Source: Thiomonas sp. X19
GTDB lineage: Bacteria; Pseudomonadota; Gammaproteobacteria; Burkholderiales; Burkholderiaceae_C
Length of the DNA: 64,000 nucleotides
Assembly (NCBI RefSeq): GCF_900089495.1
Contig: NZ_LT605203.1
Coordinates: forward strand, 3,443,040 to 3,507,039
Reading direction: 5' to 3'
Part shown: positions 9,342 through 17,113 of the stretch, piece after piece
How the letters are laid out: every line of letters starts with the position of its first letter
Position numbering within the stretch: position 1 is the first letter of the stretch
Made by a program: the position numbers and the translations under genes
Notes under the pieces: model-generated
Databases searched by the model: none
What the model saw: only the letters and a program-made list of their open reading frames with translations
What the model was told of the DNA's origin: nothing

Positions 9342-9632
9342 TCAAGGGGCGGAATGGGAAACCTCAGCCGCAGCGCGACGCAAGGTTTCCTCAGGCACGC
9401 CGCTATCGCGCAGCCTGTCGATCAGTCGAGCGACAGCTGACCCCTCGAACCGTTCCATATCGTCACGCAGGCCGGCACCGACATACGCGCGCAGCAAGGC
9501 TTGATAACCGGCGAAACCGCGCAGCGGGGCCACGCGCTTGAGGTCGTCCACCACGTCCTGCGGCATGCGCAAGGTGACGGCAACCATGGGCCTGTCTTTG
9601 GCCAGGCGGCGCTTAATCGTTTCCATTTTCAT
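9342..9632 (-). CDS. brnA: CopG/BrnA-like ribbon-helix-helix antitoxin
   Basis: This 96-aa protein contains VAVTLRMPQDVVDDLKRVA, the ribbon-helix-helix strand and first helix of CopG-like antitoxins that accompany DUF497 toxins, followed by GYQALLRAYVGAGL. The ATG at 9632 is chosen because GAGAGG lies upstream and it overlaps the toxin gene end by 20 bp, so the pair is translationally coupled. Such antitoxins bind BrnT and repress their shared promoter. Its stop is 93 bp upstream of cas3. The name brnA is given for the arrangement; the protein is closer to the CopG-like partners than to classical Brucella BrnA. Confidence 0.8.
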   Translation of the reverse strand: MKMETIKRRLAKDRPMVAVTLRMPQDVVDDLKRVAPLRGFAGYQALLRAYVGAGLRDDMERFEGSAVARLIDRLRDSGVPEETLRRAAAEVSHSAP

Positions 9633-9915
9633 AGCGAGACCTCTCGGGTGGTTCTGCCTTTCTGGCAAAGATGATGCGGATGTGATCGTCCTCGAACATC
9701 ATGTGCACGACAAAGAGCACCCGGAAATCAAAATCCGCACCGATGGCTGCGTCGCGTTGCTCGCCTCGATCGGATGCGTCCTGGTAGCGCACGAAGGGGT
9801 CCAGAAAGACCTGTGCCGCCTGCTCGAATGAAACCTGATGCTTGTCGATGTTCTTGCGCGCCTTGTCCGCATTCCAGCGGAATCGGATGCCCTGCAACGC
9901 GTACTCGATGTCCAT
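9613..9915 (-). CDS. brnT: BrnT-type ribonuclease toxin (DUF497)
   Basis: This 100-aa protein has the DUF497 signature: IRFRWNADKARKNIDKHQVSFEQAAQVFLDP and a late IRIIFARKAEPPERSRYEN. BrnT is a RelE-like mRNA interferase. I start it at the ATG at 9915 rather than a TTG at 9942, because a strong promoter lies at 9922-9949 and would otherwise be inside the gene. The first base of the mRNA would then be at or next to the ATG. It is the first gene of the leftward accessory block that includes the cas operon. Confidence 0.9.
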   Translation of the reverse strand: MDIEYALQGIRFRWNADKARKNIDKHQVSFEQAAQVFLDPFVRYQDASDRGEQRDAAIGADFDFRVLFVVHMMFEDDHIRIIFARKAEPPERSRYENGND

Positions 9916-9921
9916 AGCGAA

Positions 9922-9949
9922 AGAATAGACTATGTATTGCAATTGTCAA
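9922..9949 (-). promoter_or_regulatory. Promoter and likely operator of brnTA
   Basis: Read on the minus strand there is a perfect TTGACA (44-49 of the 9900s), a 16-bp spacer and TATTCT (9922-9927), the best sigma-70 promoter in the accessory block. The -10 ends only 6 nt before the brnT ATG, which implies a leaderless transcript. The -35 region overlaps the near-palindrome ATTGCAATTGTCAAT, a plausible binding site for the RHH antitoxin. Autoregulation is inferred from the family. Confidence 0.75.
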
Positions 9950-10023
9950 TATGACGTATGGCGTGATGGACGCCCCGTACGCTCGCAGGCCACAACCATG
10001 CGGCGCTGGCCATTGGTTTGGTG

Positions 10024-11076
10024 TTACCCGAGTTTTTGGGCGAGTTTTTCGGCTTCGACGTGGGTGTAGCGCTTCAGCATGGCGAGGCTCTTATGGCCTG
10101 TCATGCTCGCCACTTCCATGATGCCAAGGCCCTTTTCGAACAGCCGGGACGTGGCCTCGTGGCGCAGATCATGGAAACGCAGGTCGGTCAGGAATGACGC
10201 GTCCGGTCTGACGCCTTGCGCGGTGCAATCGGCTTCATACAGTTCACGACCACGGCGGCGGATGCGGATAAACGCGCTCACCCAAGCCCCGCGCGTCCAT
10301 GGGAATACTTTCCCGTCAAGTCGGCGCGGAAAGGCCTGCATGGTTCGCAAGGCACCGACCGCAGCAATGGACAAAGCCACCGTGCGAGGCACCCCGGTTT
10401 TCGTGACACGAAGGTGAGCCGTGCGCTTGTCCAGATCGATGAGCCTCCAGTTCAGGCTCAGCAGCTCGGACTCGCGTGCTGACGTTTCTACGGCCAGCGA
10501 AATCATTTCCCGCATGCCGTCGGGCTTGCGAGCACCAGCGATCCCGCGAAATAGGTAATCCAGTTCCTCTGGCGACAAGCGACGATCCCTAGCGTTGTCA
10601 AGCTTAGGCTTGCGCACATCGCGTGCCGGATTGCCTGCGGGTAGGTGGATACCCAAGTCCTTGGCGGCATAGTTGAAGCAAGACCGCACAGCTTGCAAGT
10701 AATGCAGGGTTGTGGCTGGCGCCAGCCCAGAGGCACGCAGATCGGCAAGCCACGCCGCCAGATCGACGCTGCGTATGGCCGACAGGAAATAGGAACCAAA
10801 TCGCACACGCGCAATCTGCAAGTAGCCTCGCCAGTTGCCCGCAGATTTGAAGCTCGGCACCACATCGACCGAGAATCGATCAATGAGTTCGGCCATCGTG
10901 ACTTTGCCCGCCTCGTTGCGCAACACGGCGATGTTGCCTTGTTGCGCTTCGCGCTCCATGTCGCGCGCCCAAGCCTCGGCATCGGCCTTCAGGTCAAACG
11001 TACGCGATATGCTGGGCAGACCACGACGCCGAACCTGTACTCTGTATCCATTTTTCCGCTTCTCGATGTATGCCAT
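10024..11076 (-). CDS. Tyrosine-family site-specific recombinase (integrase)
   Basis: This 350-aa protein has an N-terminal arm-binding segment (MAYIEKRKNGYRVQVRRRG), a core-binding SAM-like domain and a catalytic domain. Catalytic residues are visible: Arg in ETSARESELLSLNW, HDLRHEA (His-X-X-Arg), His in GHKS and the nucleophile Tyr in MLKRYTH near the C-terminus. Such enzymes integrate genomic islands. The ATG has AAGGGG upstream. It sits at the right border of the CRISPR/TA block and points into it. Nothing else from a phage is seen, so an island integrase is more likely than a prophage one. Confidence 0.95.
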   Translation of the reverse strand: MAYIEKRKNGYRVQVRRRGLPSISRTFDLKADAEAWARDMEREAQQGNIAVLRNEAGKVTMAELIDRFSVDVVPSFKSAGNWRGYLQIARVRFGSYFLSAIRSVDLAAWLADLRASGLAPATTLHYLQAVRSCFNYAAKDLGIHLPAGNPARDVRKPKLDNARDRRLSPEELDYLFRGIAGARKPDGMREMISLAVETSARESELLSLNWRLIDLDKRTAHLRVTKTGVPRTVALSIAAVGALRTMQAFPRRLDGKVFPWTRGAWVSAFIRIRRRGRELYEADCTAQGVRPDASFLTDLRFHDLRHEATSRLFEKGLGIMEVASMTGHKSLAMLKRYTHVEAEKLAQKLG

Positions 11077-11097
11077 GACAGCCCCTTGCAGGGTTAG

Positions 11098-11130
11098 CGA
11101 ACGATCGTTCGATTCCCCCTAGATTCCCCC
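11098..11130. promoter_or_regulatory. Palindrome and direct repeats ahead of the integrase gene
   Basis: A perfect 14-bp palindrome CGAACGATCGTTCG (11098-11111) is joined to two direct copies of GATTCCCCC (11111-11119 and 11122-11130) with an 11-bp period. They lie 22-54 bp upstream of the integrase start. The helical-turn spacing suggests arm-type recombinase sites or an operator. The att core is not identifiable because the other island end is outside the window. Confidence 0.5.
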
Positions 11131-11137
11131 AAAACCC

Positions 11138-11257
11138 ATGTTTTATTCTAGCAAAGCCAGTGTTTATGCGGGTCCCAAGGCGTTTCATTTCCTCTTGCTA
11201 ACCTTGCTGCTTTGTGCCGTGGTCTGGCTGTCCATCCTGCTGCCACGCATGCTCTGA
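11138..11257 (+). CDS. Small ORF, 39-aa single-pass membrane peptide or gene remnant
   Basis: An ATG at 11138 opens a 39-codon frame ending at 11257. The first 15 residues are polar or basic (MFYSSKASVYAGPK), then follows a hydrophobic run FHFLLLTLLLCAVVWLSILL that would span a membrane, and a short basic end. It lies 13 bp ahead of the LOG-family gene on the same strand. An in-frame TAG precedes the ATG by 18 bp and there is no clear ribosome binding site. It could be a real micropeptide or the 3' remnant of a gene cut by the island. Confidence 0.4.
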   Translation: MFYSSKASVYAGPKAFHFLLLTLLLCAVVWLSILLPRML

Positions 11258-11270
11258 AGGTTCTTGTTCC

Positions 11271-11855
11271 ATGCATTCCGTTTGTGTTTATTGCGGGTCC
11301 CGCGCCGGGACCGATCCGGTCTACGCCGAAGCCGCCACCGCCATGGGCAGCGCCATTGCCCACCGCGCCATGACCCTGATTTACGGCGGCGGCAGTGTCG
11401 GGCTGATGCATGCCACGGCTGAAGCGGCGCTGGCTGGTGGCGGCCGCGTGGTGGGCGTGATCACCGAGTTGTTGATGCAACGCGAGGTGGGCCACACCGG
11501 CCTGAGTGAGTTGCATATCGTGGAGAACATGCACCAGCGCAAGAAGATGATGGCCGACTATGCCGATGGCTTCATCGCCCTGCCCGGCGGACTGGGCACG
11601 CTGGAGGAACTCTTCGAGGTCTGGACCTGGCGGCAGCTCGGCTACCACAACAAGCCCATCGGCCTGCTCAATGTGCAGGGCTACTACGACCCGTTGCTGG
11701 ATTTTCTCGCGCAAAGCCGCGAGCAGGGATTCGTCCGTACCGAGGTGCTGGCGCCGCTGGTGGTGGAGGCCGATCCGGGCCGGCTGCTGGACCGCATGGT
11801 GGGGAGCCAGCCGGTGCAGGACGATCCCTGGTGGCGCATGCGCGAAGCGATCTGA
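11271..11855 (+). CDS. LOG-family nucleoside 5'-monophosphate phosphoribohydrolase (TIGR00730)
   Basis: This 194-aa protein carries the family motif PGGLGTLEELFEVWTW near residues 102-117 and the preceding MHQRKKMM segment; it opens MHSVCVYCGSRAG. LOG enzymes hydrolyse cytokinin- or purine-riboside monophosphates to the free base and ribose-5-phosphate. In non-plant-associated bacteria they are regarded as nucleotide salvage or housekeeping enzymes. The start is the ATG at 11271, where the family alignment begins. It is convergent with glnB, 46 bp apart. Confidence 0.93.
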   Translation: MHSVCVYCGSRAGTDPVYAEAATAMGSAIAHRAMTLIYGGGSVGLMHATAEAALAGGGRVVGVITELLMQREVGHTGLSELHIVENMHQRKKMMADYADGFIALPGGLGTLEELFEVWTWRQLGYHNKPIGLLNVQGYYDPLLDFLAQSREQGFVRTEVLAPLVVEADPGRLLDRMVGSQPVQDDPWWRMREAI

Positions 11856-11901
11856 CGCGCAGACGCCGCGCGGCGACCGGGCCGCACGGATGCCCGAGTG
11901 G

Positions 11902-12288
<387 letters not shown>

Positions 12289-12302
12289 TCAGCTTAACCG
12301 AT

Positions 12303-14015
12303 TCATCCATGGCCGTGATGGCCTGGGGACGGCTCGGAATCGACCCGTTCCAGCCAGTGGGAGGTGATGGGGTAGCGCCAGTCGCGCCCAAAAGCGCGGT
12401 GGGTGATGCGCACTCCCGGCGGCGCCTGGCGACGCTTGTATTCGTTGAGCTTGATGAGGCGCAGCACCTGGCTCACGGCCTCGGCCGGCAAACCCGCCGC
12501 CAGCAACTCCGCCGTGCTCTGGTCGTTCTCCATGGAGCGTTCCAGAATGGCGTCGAGCACCGGGTAAGGCGGCAGGCTGTCCTGGTCGGTCTGGTCGGGG
12601 CGCAACTCGGCCGAGGGCGCACGGGTGATGACGCGCTCGGGAATGACCGGCGCCTTGCCCTGCCGCACGGCATGGGCATTACGCCAGTTGGCCAACTCCC
12701 ACACCAGGGTCTTGCGCACGTCCTTGATCACGGCGAAACCGCCCGCCATGTCGCCGTAGAGCGTGGCGTAGCCGGTGGCCATCTCGCTCTTGTTGCCCGT
12801 GGTCAGCACCATCCAGCCGGAATTGTTCGACAGCGCCATGAGCAGCGTGCCACGAATGCGCGACTGCAGGTTTTCCTCCGTGGTGTCGCCCTCGCGCGCG
12901 GCCAGCAGCGGCGCCAGCGTGGCACGGAAAGCGTCGAACATGGGGGTGATCGACAGTTCGTCATGCCGCACGCCGAGGCCCTGTGCCATGTCGCGCGCGT
13001 CGATCCAGGAGATGTCGGCGGTGTAGGGCGAAGGCATCATCACCGTGCGCACGCGCTCGGGCCCCAGCGCGTCCACCGCAATGGCCAGCACCAGGGCCGA
13101 GTCGACCCCTCCCGACAGGCCGATGAGCACGCCGGGGAAGCCGTTCTTGTTCACATAGTCGCGCGTGCCGCTCACCAGCGCACTCCAAGCCTGCGCCGGC
13201 AGCGGCTGAATGGGGGCGACCTCCCCCTGAAGTGGCTGGGCATCGGCACCCAGTGTGGCGGTCAGCACGCAAGGCTCGAACTGCGGCGCACGCGCCTGCA
13301 CCTCGCCGAAGGCGTCCATCACGAACGAGCCCCCGTCGAACACCAACTCGTCCTGCCCGCCGACGCCGTGGGCGAACACCAGAGCCATGCCGGTTTCACG
13401 GCAACGGCCGCGCATGATGGCTTCGCGCTCGCCACTCTTGCCCAGATGAAACGGCGAAGCGTTCAGCACCAGCAGCACCTGGGCGCCGGCTGCACGCGCC
13501 CGGCGCGGGGCTTCGGGGAACCAGGCGTCTTCGCAGATATTGATGCCGAAACGCACGCCACCAAGTTCGAACACACAGGCTTCGCCGGCGCGAGCGAAGT
13601 AGCGCCGCTCGTCGAACACCTGGTAGTTGGGCAGTTCCAGCTTGCCGTAAGTGGCTTCGATGCGGCCGTTGCGCAGCACCGAAGCGGCGTTCCAGCGCAG
13701 CGGCTGCTGGGTCGACGCGGTGCGTACATCGGCATGCTCGCCCGGCACATGCGGGTGGCCCACCACCACGGCCATATCCGGATACTGCGCCAGGCTTTGC
13801 GCCAAATGGTGCAATGCATCGTCTGCGGCGCGCATGAAGGCTGGCCGCAACAACAGATCTTCGGGTGGATAGCCGGTCAGCGCCAATTCCGGCGTGAGCA
13901 GCAGGCGGGCGCCTTGGGCATGGGCCTGGGCGGCCATGGCCTCGATGGCTTTGCAGTTGCCGGCCAGGTCACCCACGGTGCCGTTGAACTGCGCGATGGC
14001 GATTTGAATGGACAT
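12303..14015 (-). CDS. nadE: Glutamine-dependent NAD+ synthetase
   Basis: This 570-aa two-domain enzyme makes NAD+ from deamido-NAD+ with ATP and glutamine. The N-terminal nitrilase-type glutaminase domain has its Glu-Lys-Cys triad at E43 (TPELALTGYP), K125 (YGKLELPNY) and C161 (GINICEDAW). The C-terminal synthetase has the PP-loop SGGVDSA at about 301-307 and a later TTGNKSEMATGY. I begin at the ATG at 14015 (MSIQIAIAQFNG), the family start. The start region overlaps the divergent gene at 14008 by 8 bp, so promoters must lie inside coding sequence. Confidence 0.97.
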   Translation of the reverse strand: MSIQIAIAQFNGTVGDLAGNCKAIEAMAAQAHAQGARLLLTPELALTGYPPEDLLLRPAFMRAADDALHHLAQSLAQYPDMAVVVGHPHVPGEHADVRTASTQQPLRWNAASVLRNGRIEATYGKLELPNYQVFDERRYFARAGEACVFELGGVRFGINICEDAWFPEAPRRARAAGAQVLLVLNASPFHLGKSGEREAIMRGRCRETGMALVFAHGVGGQDELVFDGGSFVMDAFGEVQARAPQFEPCVLTATLGADAQPLQGEVAPIQPLPAQAWSALVSGTRDYVNKNGFPGVLIGLSGGVDSALVLAIAVDALGPERVRTVMMPSPYTADISWIDARDMAQGLGVRHDELSITPMFDAFRATLAPLLAAREGDTTEENLQSRIRGTLLMALSNNSGWMVLTTGNKSEMATGYATLYGDMAGGFAVIKDVRKTLVWELANWRNAHAVRQGKAPVIPERVITRAPSAELRPDQTDQDSLPPYPVLDAILERSMENDQSTAELLAAGLPAEAVSQVLRLIKLNEYKRRQAPPGVRITHRAFGRDWRYPITSHWLERVDSEPSPGHHGHG

Positions 14016-15237
14016 GGACAGCGATTTTCGCATTGAGATAGCCCAGAGCATGACAGAGGTGCCGGCAGCCGCGTGGGACGAGCTCGCCGCCGCCACGCCA
14101 GGCAGCACCGTGTTCCAGTGCCATGCCTACCTGCTGGCGCTGGAAACGCAGGGTTGCGCCGTGGCGGACACCGGCTGGCAGCCGCTGTTGCTGCGACTGC
14201 ACGATGCCTCCGGCCGGCTTGCCGCCGCCTGCATGGTGTACGCCAAGCGCCATTCCATGGGTGAGTACGTGTTCGACTGGGCCTGGGCCGACGCCCACGA
14301 GCGCCACGGCCTGCCCTACTACCCCAAGCTGCTGGCGGCCACGCCCTTCACCCCGGTCACCGGCGCGCGCCTGCTGGGGCGAGGCCGCGCGGCGCGCAAG
14401 GCGCTGCTGGCAGCCTTGCTGGGGCTGGCGCGGCGCAGCGGCCTGTCGTCGCTGCATCTGCTGTTTCTCACCCCCGAGGACCGCGCGCTGTGCGAGCAGG
14501 CCGGCCTGCTGCTGCGGCAGACCGTGCAGTTCCATTGGCAACAACCCGCCGACAAGCCTTGGACGGATTTCGACGCCTTTCTCGGCAGCATGAACCACGA
14601 CAAGCGCAAAAAAGTGCGCCAGGAACGCCGCAAGGTGGTGGAAGCCGGCGTGCGCTTTCGCCAGGTTTCAGGCGCACAGGCAAGCGCGGAAGACTGGGCT
14701 TTCTTCGCCCGCTGCTACAACCAGACGTATGCCGAGCACGGCTCATCGCCCTATCTGAACCTGGGTTTTTTCCGCGCGCTCGGACAGCACCTGCCCAAGC
14801 ATGTGCTGCTGCTCATCGCCGAGCAGGACGGCCAGCCGATCGCCGCCTCGCTCATCCTGCTCGACCCCGCGCTGGGGCATGCCTACGGGCGCTATTGGGG
14901 CGCGCTGCGCCATGTGCCCCATCTGCATTTCGAGGCCTGCTACTACCAGCCGTTGGAGTATTGCATCGAGCACGGTTACATCCGTTTCGAAGGCGGTGCG
15001 CAGGGCGTGCACAAGATGGCCCGCGGCCTCTTGCCCGTGGCCTGCACTTCGGCCCACTGGCTGGCCGATGCGCGCTTCAACGCGGCGATCGAGAACTTCC
15101 TGCAACGCGAGACGCTGGCGATGGACGACCATATGGACGAGCTGCGTGAACACGCGCCGTTTCGCCAACTGGAGACGGCCCCCGCGGCGGCACTGGAGAC
15201 GCCCAGCCCCTGGAGCGCCGGTGAAACCCGGGACTGA
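14008..15237 (+). CDS. FemAB-like/DUF482 GNAT-family acyltransferase
   Basis: This 409-aa protein matches the DUF482 (FemAB-like) family often called peptidogalycan biosynthesis protein. Recognisable segments are VPAAAWDEL near the start, HSMGEYVFDWAWADA, YYPKLL.ATPFTPVTG, FLGSMNHDKRKKVRQERRKV and FEACYYQPLEYCIEHG. It is predicted to have two GNAT-like lobes; the substrate is unknown and I do not assign one. The ATG at 14008 keeps the family N-terminus, although it overlaps nadE divergently by 8 bp. Another ATG at 14014 would serve equally. Confidence 0.85.
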   Translation: MDMDSDFRIEIAQSMTEVPAAAWDELAAATPGSTVFQCHAYLLALETQGCAVADTGWQPLLLRLHDASGRLAAACMVYAKRHSMGEYVFDWAWADAHERHGLPYYPKLLAATPFTPVTGARLLGRGRAARKALLAALLGLARRSGLSSLHLLFLTPEDRALCEQAGLLLRQTVQFHWQQPADKPWTDFDAFLGSMNHDKRKKVRQERRKVVEAGVRFRQVSGAQASAEDWAFFARCYNQTYAEHGSSPYLNLGFFRALGQHLPKHVLLLIAEQDGQPIAASLILLDPALGHAYGRYWGALRHVPHLHFEACYYQPLEYCIEHGYIRFEGGAQGVHKMARGLLPVACTSAHWLADARFNAAIENFLQRETLAMDDHMDELREHAPFRQLETAPAAALETPSPWSAGETRD

Positions 15238-15277
15238 CGCAGCGCGCGACTCGGCTGCGCGACCCGACTGCGACGAC

Positions 15278-15769
15278 TCAGGCCCCCTGCGCCTGCAACT
15301 CCTGCTGCACATGGGCCAACAGGCCGCGGCTCGCCTGCTCCACCAGATCGAGCACCACCTCGAAGCCGTCGGCGCCGCTGTAGTAGGGGTCGGGCACCAC
15401 GGCACTGCCGGTTTGCGGCGCGAAACTCATGAACAGCCGCAGCTTGCGACGCCGCTCGGGCGGGCATTCCTGCTCGAGTCGGGCGAGGTTGTCGAAGTCC
15501 ATCGCCAGGATCAGGTCGAAGGCTTCGAAGTCGGCAGCGCGAACCTCGCGGGCACGCTGGCGGCTCAGGTCGTAGCCGCGTTTGAGCGCATGCCGCTGGC
15601 TGCGCGCGTCGGGCGGCTCGCCGATGTGATAGCCGTGGGTGCCGGCGGAATCGACATGCACTTGGCTCGCCAAACCGGCTTCGTGCAGCTGGGCGCGGAA
15701 CACGCCCTCGGCCGTGGGCGAGCGGCAGATATTGCCCATGCAACAGAACAGCACACTGAATTGGCGCAT
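15278..15769 (-). CDS. Low-molecular-weight protein-tyrosine phosphatase
   Basis: This 163-aa cytoplasmic enzyme has the P-loop FCCMGNICRSPTAEG with nucleophile C10 and R16 (C-X5-R-S) and the general-acid loop VPDPYY (D127), all at expected spacing. The family dephosphorylates tyrosine phosphate on proteins; in some bacteria it works with BY-kinases in polysaccharide export, but no such kinase is in the window. It lies 47 bp upstream-to-downstream from the sugar dehydrogenase gene (same strand, after it) and is convergent with the FemAB-like gene. Confidence 0.95.
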   Translation of the reverse strand: MRQFSVLFCCMGNICRSPTAEGVFRAQLHEAGLASQVHVDSAGTHGYHIGEPPDARSQRHALKRGYDLSRQRAREVRAADFEAFDLILAMDFDNLARLEQECPPERRRKLRLFMSFAPQTGSAVVPDPYYSGADGFEVVLDLVEQASRGLLAHVQQELQAQGA

Positions 15770-15816
15770 GAAGGATTGGGGTTCCGAGTCGGAGATGGCG
15801 GGAGGCTGTGGGTCAA

Positions 15817-17061
15817 TCAGGCCTGCAGGCGCAGGATGCGGCCGTTGAGACGGTCGGCCAGCAGCAGAATCGAACCGTCGGGCGCCTGGCGCACATCGCG
15901 GATGCGCTCGCCCAGGTCACTGAACAAGGCTTCGCGCGCCACCACGCGATTGCCGTCCAGGCTCAAGCGCCAAAGTGCCTTGCCCGCCAGCGCGCCGATG
16001 AACAGGCTGCCGCGCCATTGCGGGAACATGCTGCCGGTGTAGAAAGCCATGCCGCTGGGGGCGATGGAGGTGGGCACCCAGGTGGTCAGCGGCTGCTCCA
16101 GGCCGGGCGCGGCGCTGGCCCCGCCCACCGGCGTGCAGCCGCCCACCGGCGCGCCGTATTCGCAGCCGTAGGAAATGCGCGGCCAGCCGTCGTTGCGCCC
16201 TGCCCGGTCGATATTGACCTCGTCGCCGCCTTGCGGGCCATGTTCGCAGGTCCACAGTTCGCCCGTGTCTGGGTGGATGGCGGCGCCCTGCACATTGCGG
16301 TGGCCCAGGCTCCAGATCGCCGGCATGGCGCCGGCATGGCCGACGAATGGGTTGTCCGCTGGCACGCTGCCGTCGCTGCGGATGCGCACCACCTTGCCCA
16401 GGGTGTTGGCCAGGTTCTGCGCCTCGTCGCGCCGGCTGAAGCGTTCCCCCAGGGTGACGAACAGGGAACCGTCGCGGGCGAAAACCAGACGCGAGCCGAA
16501 GTGCGCGGTGCTGCCCACCTTGGGCGTCTGGCGGAAGATCACTTGAACATCGGACAGGCTCGCGGCGTCGGCGCTCAACACGGCGCGCGCCACCGCGGTG
16601 CCGTTCAGGCCGGCCTCGGCACCCGTGCCGGGTTCGGCATAGCTGAAATAGATGCGCCGGTTGTGCTGGAAATCGGGGTCGATGGCGACGTCGAGCAGGC
16701 CGCCCTGGCCGCGCGCATCCACCGTGGGTATGCCGGCAACCGGCGCCGACAGGCTGCCGCCAACTCCCACCAGGCGCAGACGGCCCGGGCGCTCGGTCAC
16801 CAGGGCCCGGCCGTCGGGCAGCAAAGCCAATCCCCAGGGGTTGGCCAGTCCGGTGGTGAACGTGGTCACGCGTGGTTGCGAGCTTGCCACGATTGGCTTG
16901 GGTTGCGGCTTGGGTTGTGACAGCGCCGACGCCGGCACATCGCCCCAAGCGATGACCACGGCACCGCCACCAGCGCCGAGCGCACTGCAACCGGCAGCAG
17001 CGCCCAGCCAGGCCAAGGTCCGGCGGCGGGAGACAAGGGCAGGAGCAAGTGGGTTCGGCAT
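15817..17061 (-). CDS. PQQ-dependent sugar dehydrogenase (GSDH/sorbosone type), exported
   Basis: This 414-aa protein starts with a twin-arginine-like signal (SRRRTLAWLG at 11-20, then a Gly/Ala-rich hydrophobic run). The mature part is a six-bladed propeller of the soluble aldose sugar dehydrogenase family: LANPWGLALLPDGRALVTERPGR, LLDVAIDPDF, and later GHRNVQGAAIHP and WTCEHGPQGGDEVN. Members oxidise sugars with PQQ in the periplasm. The ATG at 17061 is chosen because earlier codons of the open frame overlap uvrB. It follows uvrB by 52 bp. PQQ biosynthesis genes are not in the window. Confidence 0.92.
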   Translation of the reverse strand: MPNPLAPALVSRRRTLAWLGAAAGCSALGAGGGAVVIAWGDVPASALSQPKPQPKPIVASSQPRVTTFTTGLANPWGLALLPDGRALVTERPGRLRLVGVGGSLSAPVAGIPTVDARGQGGLLDVAIDPDFQHNRRIYFSYAEPGTGAEAGLNGTAVARAVLSADAASLSDVQVIFRQTPKVGSTAHFGSRLVFARDGSLFVTLGERFSRRDEAQNLANTLGKVVRIRSDGSVPADNPFVGHAGAMPAIWSLGHRNVQGAAIHPDTGELWTCEHGPQGGDEVNIDRAGRNDGWPRISYGCEYGAPVGGCTPVGGASAAPGLEQPLTTWVPTSIAPSGMAFYTGSMFPQWRGSLFIGALAGKALWRLSLDGNRVVAREALFSDLGERIRDVRQAPDGSILLLADRLNGRILRLQA

Positions 17062-17113
17062 GGCAGGGGTCTCCTGGGCGAACTCGGCGACGACGGGCAA
17101 AGGGTCGGATGGC

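Noticed and set aside
9961..10023. Possible tRNA-derived att site between brnT and the integrase
   Set aside because: No cloverleaf or T-loop sequence found; no tRNA gene was recognised anywhere in the window.
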